Part shown: positions 37,594-46,274 of the stretch, in pieces | Numbering within the stretch: position 1 is the stretch's first letter | Layout: every line of letters starts with the position of its first letter | From: Chloroflexota bacterium | Lineage (GTDB): Bacteria; Chloroflexota; UBA6077; CF-72 | Reading direction: 5' to 3' | Length of the DNA stretch: 64,000 nt | NCBI GenBank assembly: GCA_019247515.1 | Contig: JAFAOS010000460.1 | Location: 24,880 to 88,879, forward strand | Translations under genes and position numbers: made by a program | Notes under the pieces: generated by a model | Databases searched by the model: none | What the model was told of the DNA's origin: nothing | The model's input: the letters and a program-made list of their open reading frames with translations, nothing else

Positions 37594-39924
37594 ATGAACC
37601 GTTCTCGACTCCTTGCGACTCGTTTTGCGTACATGGCGCTCCTGTTCTGTCTTGGTCTCGCCTTCGCCGTGTTCAGCGTGGGGGCGGATACTGCCCAAGC
37701 TCAATCTAGTCAGGAAGAGTTTGTCGGTCCGTTCGGGTCGTGGCGGCAGGTCCAATGCGCGGGTGGGGACGACACGGCGCTGCTGCAGAACGAGCTGAAC
37801 TCTCTGGGACGGTCTGGTAGTCCGGTGTTGTACATCCGACCTGGCACCTGCCGCATCACGTCCACGCTGCACCTCGGTCAGGGTGCGGGCGGCGCTGACG
37901 GGGTACACGACGTCACAATTCTCGGGCAGTCGCCGGCCGACACGCGCATCGTGTGGGGCGGCCCCGCTGGGCGCGACCAGAAGATGTTCGAAGTCAAAGG
38001 CGTTGCCCAATCGCGATTCGGCCGCATGACATGGGACGGCGGCGATGCGGCCGACATCGTGTATTACGACGATTGGCCCAACGCGGGCAACTTTTTCCCG
38101 AGTGGCAACCGGCACGAAGACGAAGTGTTTCAGCATTTGTGGAGCGGCGGCGGAATCGCGTTTGACATCGGCGCCGCTGGCGCTGGCGGCTCGGAGTGGG
38201 AATACGTCCGCTGCAAGTTCATCGGGCCGATGGAGGCAGGTATTTACCTGTCGAATTTTAACGCCCTCGACCACTGGGTCTGGGACAGCCTCTTCCAGAA
38301 TGTGCAGGCGGGCATCACCAACTATCTGCCAGATCGTGGCGTGGGCGCCGGCGGTGCATGGGACGTCAGCCATTCGGTGTTTCTGAACAATGGTGATGAC
38401 CTGTCGATCGCCAACGCGGCCTTCTTCAGCTCGCGTTGGAACTACAGCCGCGGTTCGCAAACGCATGTGCACGGATATCCGATTGGCCCCGCCGCTAGCC
38501 CGTGGACCAGTCAGTCCGAGGTAATCATCGATCCTTCGTCGACCAACCCGGCGTTCACGCTCGGCACAAGTGGCCCTCTGGGACTTTTCGATGACACGAT
38601 CCGGAATGGCCCCTCTGGAACGGCTGCGTCGCTCGTCGAAGGCTACGAATACCCAGCTGGTGGCGACTTGTGGTCGTTTCACAACACGCTGAGCGCGACG
38701 GGCGCCCCGTATACCGTTGGCGATCCGCCCGGCTCTGGTCGAATGCAAGTGGGCTCTGCAGACCGCACTGGACAGGCGATCACCGATCCGGGCCCGCCAC
38801 AGCTGCCCACGACTCCGCCGATGAGCAAGCTGCCGGTGCTCAACGTGCACAGGGGAGACATCGCCGGCGCCCTCGCCCAGGCAGGCAACAACCACGTTGT
38901 CGTCCACATCCCGTACGGCACGTACCATGTCGCTCAGACGCTCGAAGTGGGGCCGAACACCATACTCACGGGCGACGGTTTCGATGCGACCGTGATCTCG
39001 AGCACCGCGGATCCAGTCCTGCACGTTGCCGGGCCGTCGCACGCCACGCTGCGGGACTTCAGCGTCACTGCCTTCGATGGGAGCACGCGACTTGGATCGG
39101 GCATCGCCATCGACAACGCTGACCAACCCGGCGGACTGGTGCACTCTGAAGACTGGATGAGCTCCAGGAACGACGTCGGCTGGGAGGTCACCAACCTGGC
39201 CAATACGGTTGTCGATTCTCTGGACAGTATGGCCGGTGAGAACAAGCATGCCGACGAAAATGCGCAGGTCGGTGCGGTCGACTACAAGGTCACTGCTGCC
39301 AGATTGCACGTCTTCAATGGCGCCGGGGCGAATAGTGACGTGGAGTACGAGGTCCATCAGGGTGAGCTGGTTGCCGAAGGCATGTTTTTCCAGGGGGAGG
39401 CGGACGGCGGCACGCCTGAGCGGCTCGTCGCTGCCGGGTCGAGCGGCACGCTGGTGCTGGATACAAACCTGTTTGCGTCCGATGGTGGGATCGTGGACAC
39501 CACTTCCTTTCGTGGATTGCTCACGCTGGTGAATACGAGCGAGGGTCACAACACACCGGATGGCCGGGCTCCGGCGCGCGCGTTCGGGCCGAACTCCTTG
39601 ATCCTGGGCTACGAGTACGGCTGGACCGACGACGCCACTCCGCCGCGCTTCACTCGTCCACCGTATGCCTTGTTGCTGGGTCGACACAATACAGGTCAGG
39701 GTGGAACGGACCTGATAAATTCGCAGGCGCAGGTCGGCGGAGTCGGCAACCTGTCTCAATTCATTCAGCAACATCTTGCGCCGCTAGGGGCTGCCAGGCC
39801 CGTCAGACTCCAGTCGGCCGCCGATGGCGTCACGAATGTCCACCTTTATCGCGTTGGCGCTTCGCTCGTGCGATCGGGTATTCGAGTGCTCGGCTCTGCC
39901 GCGGACACGACCGGCCAACGTTGA
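37594..39924 (+). CDS. secreted pectate-lyase-like (right-handed beta-helix) protein, copy A
   Basis: Signal peptide ending AQAQSSQ; SPVLYIRPGTCRITSTLHLG; HVVVHIPYGTYHVAQTLEVGPNTILTGDGFDAT; full-length similarity to 48957..51227. Confidence 0.75.
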   Translation: MNRSRLLATRFAYMALLFCLGLAFAVFSVGADTAQAQSSQEEFVGPFGSWRQVQCAGGDDTALLQNELNSLGRSGSPVLYIRPGTCRITSTLHLGQGAGGADGVHDVTILGQSPADTRIVWGGPAGRDQKMFEVKGVAQSRFGRMTWDGGDAADIVYYDDWPNAGNFFPSGNRHEDEVFQHLWSGGGIAFDIGAAGAGGSEWEYVRCKFIGPMEAGIYLSNFNALDHWVWDSLFQNVQAGITNYLPDRGVGAGGAWDVSHSVFLNNGDDLSIANAAFFSSRWNYSRGSQTHVHGYPIGPAASPWTSQSEVIIDPSSTNPAFTLGTSGPLGLFDDTIRNGPSGTAASLVEGYEYPAGGDLWSFHNTLSATGAPYTVGDPPGSGRMQVGSADRTGQAITDPGPPQLPTTPPMSKLPVLNVHRGDIAGALAQAGNNHVVVHIPYGTYHVAQTLEVGPNTILTGDGFDATVISSTADPVLHVAGPSHATLRDFSVTAFDGSTRLGSGIAIDNADQPGGLVHSEDWMSSRNDVGWEVTNLANTVVDSLDSMAGENKHADENAQVGAVDYKVTAARLHVFNGAGANSDVEYEVHQGELVAEGMFFQGEADGGTPERLVAAGSSGTLVLDTNLFASDGGIVDTTSFRGLLTLVNTSEGHNTPDGRAPARAFGPNSLILGYEYGWTDDATPPRFTRPPYALLLGRHNTGQGGTDLINSQAQVGGVGNLSQFIQQHLAPLGAARPVRLQSAADGVTNVHLYRVGASLVRSGIRVLGSAADTTGQR

Positions 39925-40769
39925 CGCTTTCTGACTTCGTACAGTTTGGAGTCGATGAGCCAGCGGTACCACCATCCTTGCAAGAAATGAAAGATGAGAC
40001 CTTCGGTGCCGTCGAGAAAGCCGAGCCGCAGGACGTAGCGATAGAACCAGTACAGCAGGACACGACCGAACAAGGGGGCGCGGCCATACATCCGATCGCG
40101 TAGCCAACGTCGTCGCTCAATCGGAGTGCCGAAAAGCTTCGGGTGCACGCGATCCGGCGTGCCGGCCACGACCTCATGACGCGTAATCTCCTGCGCCTCG
40201 AGCTCAGCCCAGCGGGAGTGGCGCATGCTCCACGTCGTCAGGTCTGAGGTCAGGACGTCGATGTAGTCGTGTCGCAGCCGGGCCACGCGGCCGCGCACGA
40301 TGAAATGCTGATCGTACAGCCGGTCTTCGCAGCTACCCAGGCGCCTGCGAAAGAGACGCAGGTGATAGGCGGGATAATGTCCACCGTGTTTCATCCAACG
40401 TCCGAGAAAGATGGTGCGCTTGCGGAGTAAGAAGCCGTCCGCCTCGACGGGCGCGCCGGCCAACACCTGGTTGATCTCAGAGACGAGCTCCGCCGTGAGC
40501 CGCTCATCGGCATCCAGGTGCAGCACCCACTCCGCATCCGCGGGCAGGTGGGCCTGGGCCCAATTGCGCTGTGCGGCGTAATTGTCGAAGGCGTGGTGCA
40601 ATACCGTAGCCCCCGCTGCTTCGGCGAGCGCAAGGGTGCAGTCCGTGCTTCCGGAATCCACCACGAAGAGCTTGCAATCCAGACCGCGAAGACTCGCCAG
40701 GCAGGCCGGCAGGTTGTCCTGCTCGTTGTATGTCAACACGACCGCCGCCAGCGGCGCCGAGCTGCGCAT
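39846..40769 (-). CDS. glycosyltransferase family 2
   Basis: LAAVVLTYNEQDNLPACLASLRGLDCKLFVVDSGSTDCTLALAE...WVLHLDADERLT. Confidence 0.92.
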   Translation of the reverse strand: MRSSAPLAAVVLTYNEQDNLPACLASLRGLDCKLFVVDSGSTDCTLALAEAAGATVLHHAFDNYAAQRNWAQAHLPADAEWVLHLDADERLTAELVSEINQVLAGAPVEADGFLLRKRTIFLGRWMKHGGHYPAYHLRLFRRRLGSCEDRLYDQHFIVRGRVARLRHDYIDVLTSDLTTWSMRHSRWAELEAQEITRHEVVAGTPDRVHPKLFGTPIERRRWLRDRMYGRAPLFGRVLLYWFYRYVLRLGFLDGTEGLIFHFLQGWWYRWLIDSKLYEVRKRQRWPVVSAAEPSTRIPDRTSEAPTR

Positions 40770-41908
40770 CAAGCCGCCTCCAGGAGCGACTGATACAGGC
40801 GCTGGACCTCGCCCGCGACCGAGCTCCACCTGAAGGCCTGCATAGCCAGGCTCCGACCTGCCTGACCGCGGCGCTCTCGTTCGCAACGATTGCGCAGGAT
40901 GCACGTAAGTCTGTCGCGCAGGATGGCTCGATCCAGCGGCACCACCCATCCAGCATTGGCGGCGGCGATTTCATCCGCGAGATTGACATGCGTACTCACC
41001 AGGACGGGCGTGCCGCACGCCAGCGCCTCGGCGACCACCAGTCCGAAGTTCTCCTGGTGCGAAGGCAACGCAAGCACGGCTGCTCCAGCCAGCGCGGCGG
41101 CTTTGGCCTGGCCCTGGACCCAACCGCGGAAAACCACACGGTGATGCGCATCCAGACGTGCGACGTGCGCGCGCAAGGACGCGACGTACTCGGGTTCCCC
41201 GTCGCCCGCGACGACCAGGTTCCATTCAGGCAGACGTTCGGACACCTCCAGGAAAACGTCGACGAGGGATTCAATGCCCTTTTTCGGATGCAAGCGACCC
41301 AGGACCAGGACATAGGGTGGTTCGCCGCGCGAGCGCGTGGTCCGGAAGAGTGTTTCGTCGACACCCAGCGGGATGACAACTCCGCGCTGCAGGTCGAGTG
41401 CCGTTTCCGCGAGTCGCTTCTCCGAGGCCGTGGTGTAGTGCATGGCGGCCGCGCCGCGGAGCATCCGCTGGACTCCGAGGTGCCATAGCAAGCGTTTGCG
41501 AAGTGGCTTCTGCCGGAGGCTCCATGGGTCCAGCGTGCCAAGTGGCCGGACGACGTACGGCACGCCTCGGCGCCGACATGCGCTCGATGCCGCCAGGCAG
41601 GCGTGTGAGAAGACGGCGTGCACGTGCACGACGTCGAACTCGGCGACGTTTTCCGCCAGCCAGCTTGCGAGCGGGCGCGAATACTTGTAGGCCTCGCTCA
41701 ACTGGCGCGGGAAAAACACCGTCGGCACACCCGACCACTCCATGCGCCTCCCGTGCGGCACCGGCAGCCGAGCGGGACCATCGGCGTCGGTGGTCGCGAT
41801 CTGAACTGCCACCCCACGGTTCTGGAGCGACGTGCACATGCCGACGACGGCCGAGCTGGGGCCACCGTATCGCGGTGCAATCGACGGGATTACGTGCAGC
41901 ACACGCAT
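40769..41908 (-). CDS. glycosyltransferase family 4
   Basis: MRVLHVIPSIAPRYGGPSSAVVGM...; VLGRLHPKKGIESLVDVF; NFGLVVAEALACGTPVLVS. Confidence 0.92.
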   Translation of the reverse strand: MRVLHVIPSIAPRYGGPSSAVVGMCTSLQNRGVAVQIATTDADGPARLPVPHGRRMEWSGVPTVFFPRQLSEAYKYSRPLASWLAENVAEFDVVHVHAVFSHACLAASSACRRRGVPYVVRPLGTLDPWSLRQKPLRKRLLWHLGVQRMLRGAAAMHYTTASEKRLAETALDLQRGVVIPLGVDETLFRTTRSRGEPPYVLVLGRLHPKKGIESLVDVFLEVSERLPEWNLVVAGDGEPEYVASLRAHVARLDAHHRVVFRGWVQGQAKAAALAGAAVLALPSHQENFGLVVAEALACGTPVLVSTHVNLADEIAAANAGWVVPLDRAILRDRLTCILRNRCERERRGQAGRSLAMQAFRWSSVAGEVQRLYQSLLEAA

Positions 41909-42795
41909 CACAATCCGTTTGGTCCGCGCGCTTCGAACGTGAGGAAGCTGCCGAAGCGATCCAGCACGTGTCGCGCGCGACGATCGCCGACCATCGGCAA
42001 GACGGCTTCGCGGACTCCACGTGGCAGAGGCAAGACTTCGAGCTTCTGGCCCGTGACGCGGGTCTTTGCGCTGGCGAAGAACGCGAGCAGAAAGTCTCGC
42101 CAGGTTTCGGCCGAATAGAAACGCGCCATGTAGCCGTCTGTGCCACGCCACAACGCTTCGTCGACGGAGTGGCGGCCTATTCCGCCATGCAAGACCCAGT
42201 CGCGGACGACCGAAACCGCGGCGTTGATCGAGTCGCGATGGTACACCATGCCTGCAAACGTGCCGTCTGGTCGCAACCAGTCGTGGACGTTGCGCACGAT
42301 CACACCCGATCGTGAGGAGTGGTGGATGACGCCCCAGCTCCAGACGAAGTCGAATGCTCGGTCGAACTCGGGCAGCGGCTGTTCGGCGTCCCACTGGAAG
42401 AACCGGCCCGCAAGTCCCTTCAGCGCAAAGCGGCGCTCGGTGCGGGATATGGCGGCGGCCGTCAGGTCGATACCGGTCATGTGCGCGCCCGCCCGCGCCA
42501 GCAGCTCGGCGTGCAGTCCCGATCCGACGCCAATCTCCAGCACTTGTTTGCCGCGCAATGCCGCGTACGGCAAGAAGCGATCGAACGGGTCGCGGTCGGT
42601 GGCGTAAAACGCCGCGTTAGCCAGGAAGCGCCGATCCTGCTCGTCGAACCAGGCACTCGCATCCCAGGCGGACGGCACTCGACGCCGCCAGTCGTAGGTC
42701 ATCGGGGTCGCTTCCCACCACGTCCGATTACGAGTCTGCACGACGTCCAGGGGCTCGTCCTGGTCACGCTTGGGACCGTGACGCCCTGTCAGCAT
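41908..42795 (-). CDS. class I SAM-dependent methyltransferase
   Basis: GKQVLEIGVGSGLHAELLARAGAHMTGIDLTAAAI. Confidence 0.88.
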   Translation of the reverse strand: MLTGRHGPKRDQDEPLDVVQTRNRTWWEATPMTYDWRRRVPSAWDASAWFDEQDRRFLANAAFYATDRDPFDRFLPYAALRGKQVLEIGVGSGLHAELLARAGAHMTGIDLTAAAISRTERRFALKGLAGRFFQWDAEQPLPEFDRAFDFVWSWGVIHHSSRSGVIVRNVHDWLRPDGTFAGMVYHRDSINAAVSVVRDWVLHGGIGRHSVDEALWRGTDGYMARFYSAETWRDFLLAFFASAKTRVTGQKLEVLPLPRGVREAVLPMVGDRRARHVLDRFGSFLTFEARGPNGL

Positions 42796-43913
42796 TCGAG
42801 GCTCCGTTGCAGAGAGGCCATCAATCGCGTCCGAAAGTGGTCGTATGTGAAGTGATCGGCCAGGCGCTGACGACCCGCCGCGCCAAGTTGCATCTGGAGG
42901 TCCGGTTCCGACAGGACTCGGACGATTGCCTGACTCAACTGGCCGATGTTGTCCGGGTCCACGAGCAGCGCCGCATCGCCGAGAATCTCTGGCGCAGCGT
43001 CGCGCGCGCCGCCGATGACCGGTCGCCCGCGGGCCATCGCTTCGAGGAACGTCAGGCCGAAGCCTTCCCACTTGCTGGGCATCACGTACGCGGCGCAGCT
43101 CTGGTAGCAGTCGCGGAGCATATGATCCGAAACCGAGCCGAAGAAGCGGACGTGGGACTTCACGCCAAGCTCTTCGCTGAGTTCCTCGAGCTCCGGCTGG
43201 AGGTCGCCTTCGCCGACGATCCAGTACGTCGCGGACGGAACCGATTCGAGGACGCGCGGCAGAGCGCGCAGCACTGCGTGTTGGCCTTTGCTGGCTTCGG
43301 AACGCCACAAGCGGGAGACGGTGAGCAGCGCGTGGGTGTCAACCATTCGAGTCTCCCTCTCCTCCTGGGAGAGGGCGCGGGGTGAGGGTTGCATTTCCGT
43401 CAGGGCCGGATCGGGGCAACTGTACGTCACATCCACCCGTCTCGGGTCGAGCCGGTTGCTGTGTACAGCTCTTTGCGCGGTGTAGTGGCTGATCGAGAGC
43501 ACCCGCTGGGAGCGGCGCAGCGCCAGTCTTCGAATGAACGGCAACCTGATCCACGCGTCGACACCGTAAATCACGGTGACGCGTTTCGACCGGCCAGGAC
43601 GCGCCCCAGCCGTCAACAGCAACGGCGCAAGGTTGACGTGACCGGCCAGCACCACGTCGTAGACTTCGCGATGCAGCGCGCGCAGTACGGACTGTATCAG
43701 CAGGCGTCGGTCGCCACCGCACCCGAGGTACGATCGCCCCCTCTTTCCGAAATAACATGGATCCGCGCTGGATTGGCGATCGTCCAGCAGTGAAATCACG
43801 TCGACCGCCTGGACGCGTACATCCTCCGTCAATGCCTTCAGGGTCAGTCTGCAGTGACGCGCGATGCCCCCGGGCGGCCCGAAGAGATCCAGTGCCAGCA
43901 GTAAGACCTTCAT
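42789..43913 (-). CDS. glycosyltransferase family 4 containing an in-frame palindromic repeat
   Basis: LLLALDLFGPPGGIARHCR; LLTVSRLWRSEASKGQH; GFGLTFLEAMARGRPVIGG. Confidence 0.9.
   Translation of the reverse strand: MKVLLLALDLFGPPGGIARHCRLTLKALTEDVRVQAVDVISLLDDRQSSADPCYFGKRGRSYLGCGGDRRLLIQSVLRALHREVYDVVLAGHVNLAPLLLTAGARPGRSKRVTVIYGVDAWIRLPFIRRLALRRSQRVLSISHYTAQRAVHSNRLDPRRVDVTYSCPDPALTEMQPSPRALSQEERETRMVDTHALLTVSRLWRSEASKGQHAVLRALPRVLESVPSATYWIVGEGDLQPELEELSEELGVKSHVRFFGSVSDHMLRDCYQSCAAYVMPSKWEGFGLTFLEAMARGRPVIGGARDAAPEILGDAALLVDPDNIGQLSQAIVRVLSEPDLQMQLGAAGRQRLADHFTYDHFRTRLMASLQRSLEC
43355..43388. repeat. palindromic repeat copy inside a coding sequence
   Basis: CCCTCTCCTCCTGGGAGAGGGCGCGGGGTGAGGG; differs from 17519-17551 by two substitutions and one indel by eye. 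Confidence 0.85.
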
Positions 43914-45283
43914 CGCAGCCGACCGTTCACCACCACGGGGCCTGGCTGCCTGGCTGTGGGTCGCACGACGACTCGCTGGCTTCTCGAAGATTGTGCTCGA
44001 GACCTGGCAATCAGAGAATTGACCGCGAGCGTCACGACAATTGCCGCCCCGACGCTCGACGTCAACTCGACGATCGAGCCATTGACGGCGAGCAGGCTCA
44101 GCCCCGGCAGATACCACTGAACGAATTTCGGCCACTCCCCGCGCCGCAGGTGTGCGGCCGCCGCGGCGTCGACGCGCGCAAGCACAGCGCCCAGCAACAC
44201 GAACCAGACGACGACCCCAATTGTTCCGAAGCTGATATATGACTCCATGATGTTGCCAACGCCAACGGTCGTCGTCGGGTCGAACTGGATGCCGGTGTAT
44301 TGTGTCACCAGAGCCGCGCCGCCGACGACGATAGGTTTCGATGGCCAGATGGCTCGCGGCACAAGACTGACCAGGCCATCGATCAGCGTCTTGCCATATG
44401 CCAGCTGGGCGAGGCCCTGCTCCAGGTACTCAACTGCCGCGCCGACCTGAGCGTTTTGATCGAGGCGTTCGGTAATTCGGGCGAGGTGGTCCGGGTTGTA
44501 AATGTTGAACCATTCGAGCGTGCTGATGGTTTGATACAGTGTGTTCACGCGCACCGCGATTGGTGCTCCTCCCCAGACAATCTCGCGAATTCCGTTTCGA
44601 TCGCGCATGTACGTGACGTACAACGACAGTCCGACATACATCAGCACGAGCGCGGCGGCGAATACTCGCCAGCGCGGCCGATAGAAACTCGCGACCAGAC
44701 ACAGCACCGCAATGGCGGCGGTCGTGCCATAGCCCAGGAAGCCCTGAGTGAGAATCGTCAACAACGGCAGACATAGCGTGGCAGTCAGCCACCAGCCAAA
44801 CGCCACTGACCTGGCGCGCGACCATGCGCACCAGCATCCCAACGCCAGCCCGGCGACCGCGAGATTCCATCCCTGGGACACAAGAGCGCTGCCACTCGGA
44901 ATCCGATTGGCCACCGGCACCAGCACGATGAAACACACGAGCCCGAGAACCAGGTAGACGCGCGGTAAGCGTGCATCGCCGGCGTCGCGCACCTCCGGGG
45001 TACTGGCGCGCCGCGGTGCCAATAGCAGTACGCCAACGGCGAAACTGACGATCGCAAAGGTGCTCTGGCGAAAGCCGTCGAAGATTTCCTGCACGTTCGG
45101 CGGGTCGTACCATGGCAGAAGGGCGATCGCGGCCCCTATCCAGTAGGCCATGCCAAAATTCACGAGAAACGCGGTCACGAGTCCGACGCCCCCCGCTTGA
45201 CGGGCCGTGCGAACGACCGAAATCAGGACCGCGGCGGCCGCCCAGGCGATGACCCATCCCACCATGTCGTTTGCGGTGCTCAT
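43910..45283 (-). CDS. O-antigen/exopolysaccharide polymerase-like polytopic membrane protein
   Basis: Many TM helices; SLVPRAIWPSKPIVVGGAALVTQYTG near the C-terminal TM block; position in glycan locus. Confidence 0.7.
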   Translation of the reverse strand: MSTANDMVGWVIAWAAAAVLISVVRTARQAGGVGLVTAFLVNFGMAYWIGAAIALLPWYDPPNVQEIFDGFRQSTFAIVSFAVGVLLLAPRRASTPEVRDAGDARLPRVYLVLGLVCFIVLVPVANRIPSGSALVSQGWNLAVAGLALGCWCAWSRARSVAFGWWLTATLCLPLLTILTQGFLGYGTTAAIAVLCLVASFYRPRWRVFAAALVLMYVGLSLYVTYMRDRNGIREIVWGGAPIAVRVNTLYQTISTLEWFNIYNPDHLARITERLDQNAQVGAAVEYLEQGLAQLAYGKTLIDGLVSLVPRAIWPSKPIVVGGAALVTQYTGIQFDPTTTVGVGNIMESYISFGTIGVVVWFVLLGAVLARVDAAAAAHLRRGEWPKFVQWYLPGLSLLAVNGSIVELTSSVGAAIVVTLAVNSLIARSRAQSSRSQRVVVRPTARQPGPVVVNGRLR

Positions 45284-45326
45284 TGCGGGACCGTCACGCG
45301 CCTGACGCCATCAGCATCGGAGGGAG

Positions 45327-46274
45327 TCACGCTTTTCGCGGCTTGCTCGCCAGCGCTCGCAAGTGCTGCGCTGCCCCAAAACGCGGCGACACGTACGCGA
45401 ACGGAATGCCCAGCACCGGTGCTCCTTTGTAGACGAGCGTCATGAGTGTTCTGAGAGGACGACCTTTCGGGATAGGGGCGCCCCCGCCATACGCATTCGC
45501 GGACAACCCGCCATTCAGCGCACGCTTGCGCAGCAGGAAGTTGCGTGCGCCGGCAAGCATCGTCAACGGGAAATCGAAATCGCCTTCACCGGTCCACACT
45601 CTATCGACCTCGAGTCCTGCGCGTTCCATCGCCCAGGCGAGCGCCCGCGGGCTGTAAAGGCGGACATGGTCGACAGGCGCGTACTGGGGCCAGTACGAAT
45701 GGAGGATTCGGGCTTCGTAACTCGCAACGTTGGGGCACGACACCCAGACACGGCCTCCGTTAGCAAGCAGCGCGCGTGTGCCACGGAGAAATTCGATCGG
45801 TCTGGGGACGTGTTCTATGACATTGTTGGAGAAGATAATATCGTACGTGCGCTCGCCGAAACTTTCGCGAGATAGACTGCCAGCAATTAATTCGACATCC
45901 GACACGTGTTGAACACGCGACAGCGCCGATTCGTCCACGTCAAAGGCCGTGCAGCGTAGCCCGAGTCTGTGCGCGGCTTCGAGGACCTCTCCGTTACCCG
46001 GACCGATCTCGAGAAACCGCTCACCAGAGGAGTGCGGCAGTTCGGCAAACAGTTTCATGTATTCGAGGACACTCGCCTCGAACGACCAGCCTCGGAACTC
46101 CAGTTTATCCCGATAATGCGTCAGGTCGAACGAGAGCGTTTCCGTGGACTCCGACAGTTCGACCCAGCGCAGGTCACAACGGCGGCAGTGGTTGAACATC
46201 CGATCGGGGACGCGCACAGGTCGCGCCCCGCCTTTCGGCTCCGAACAGACCGGACACTCTGCCACCGAGCGCAT
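45327..46274 (-). CDS. class I SAM-dependent methyltransferase with N-terminal Cys cluster
   Basis: CPVCSEPK...CRRCDLRW; GERFLEIGPGNGEVLEAAHRLGLRCTAFDVDESAL. Confidence 0.88.
   Translation of the reverse strand: MRSVAECPVCSEPKGGARPVRVPDRMFNHCRRCDLRWVELSESTETLSFDLTHYRDKLEFRGWSFEASVLEYMKLFAELPHSSGERFLEIGPGNGEVLEAAHRLGLRCTAFDVDESALSRVQHVSDVELIAGSLSRESFGERTYDIIFSNNVIEHVPRPIEFLRGTRALLANGGRVWVSCPNVASYEARILHSYWPQYAPVDHVRLYSPRALAWAMERAGLEVDRVWTGEGDFDFPLTMLAGARNFLLRKRALNGGLSANAYGGGAPIPKGRPLRTLMTLVYKGAPVLGIPFAYVSPRFGAAQHLRALASKPRKA

Noticed and set aside
37513-39774. 753-aa minus-strand ORF
   Set aside because: Antisense to the beta-helix gene, whose plus-strand product has a signal peptide and a full-length paralogue
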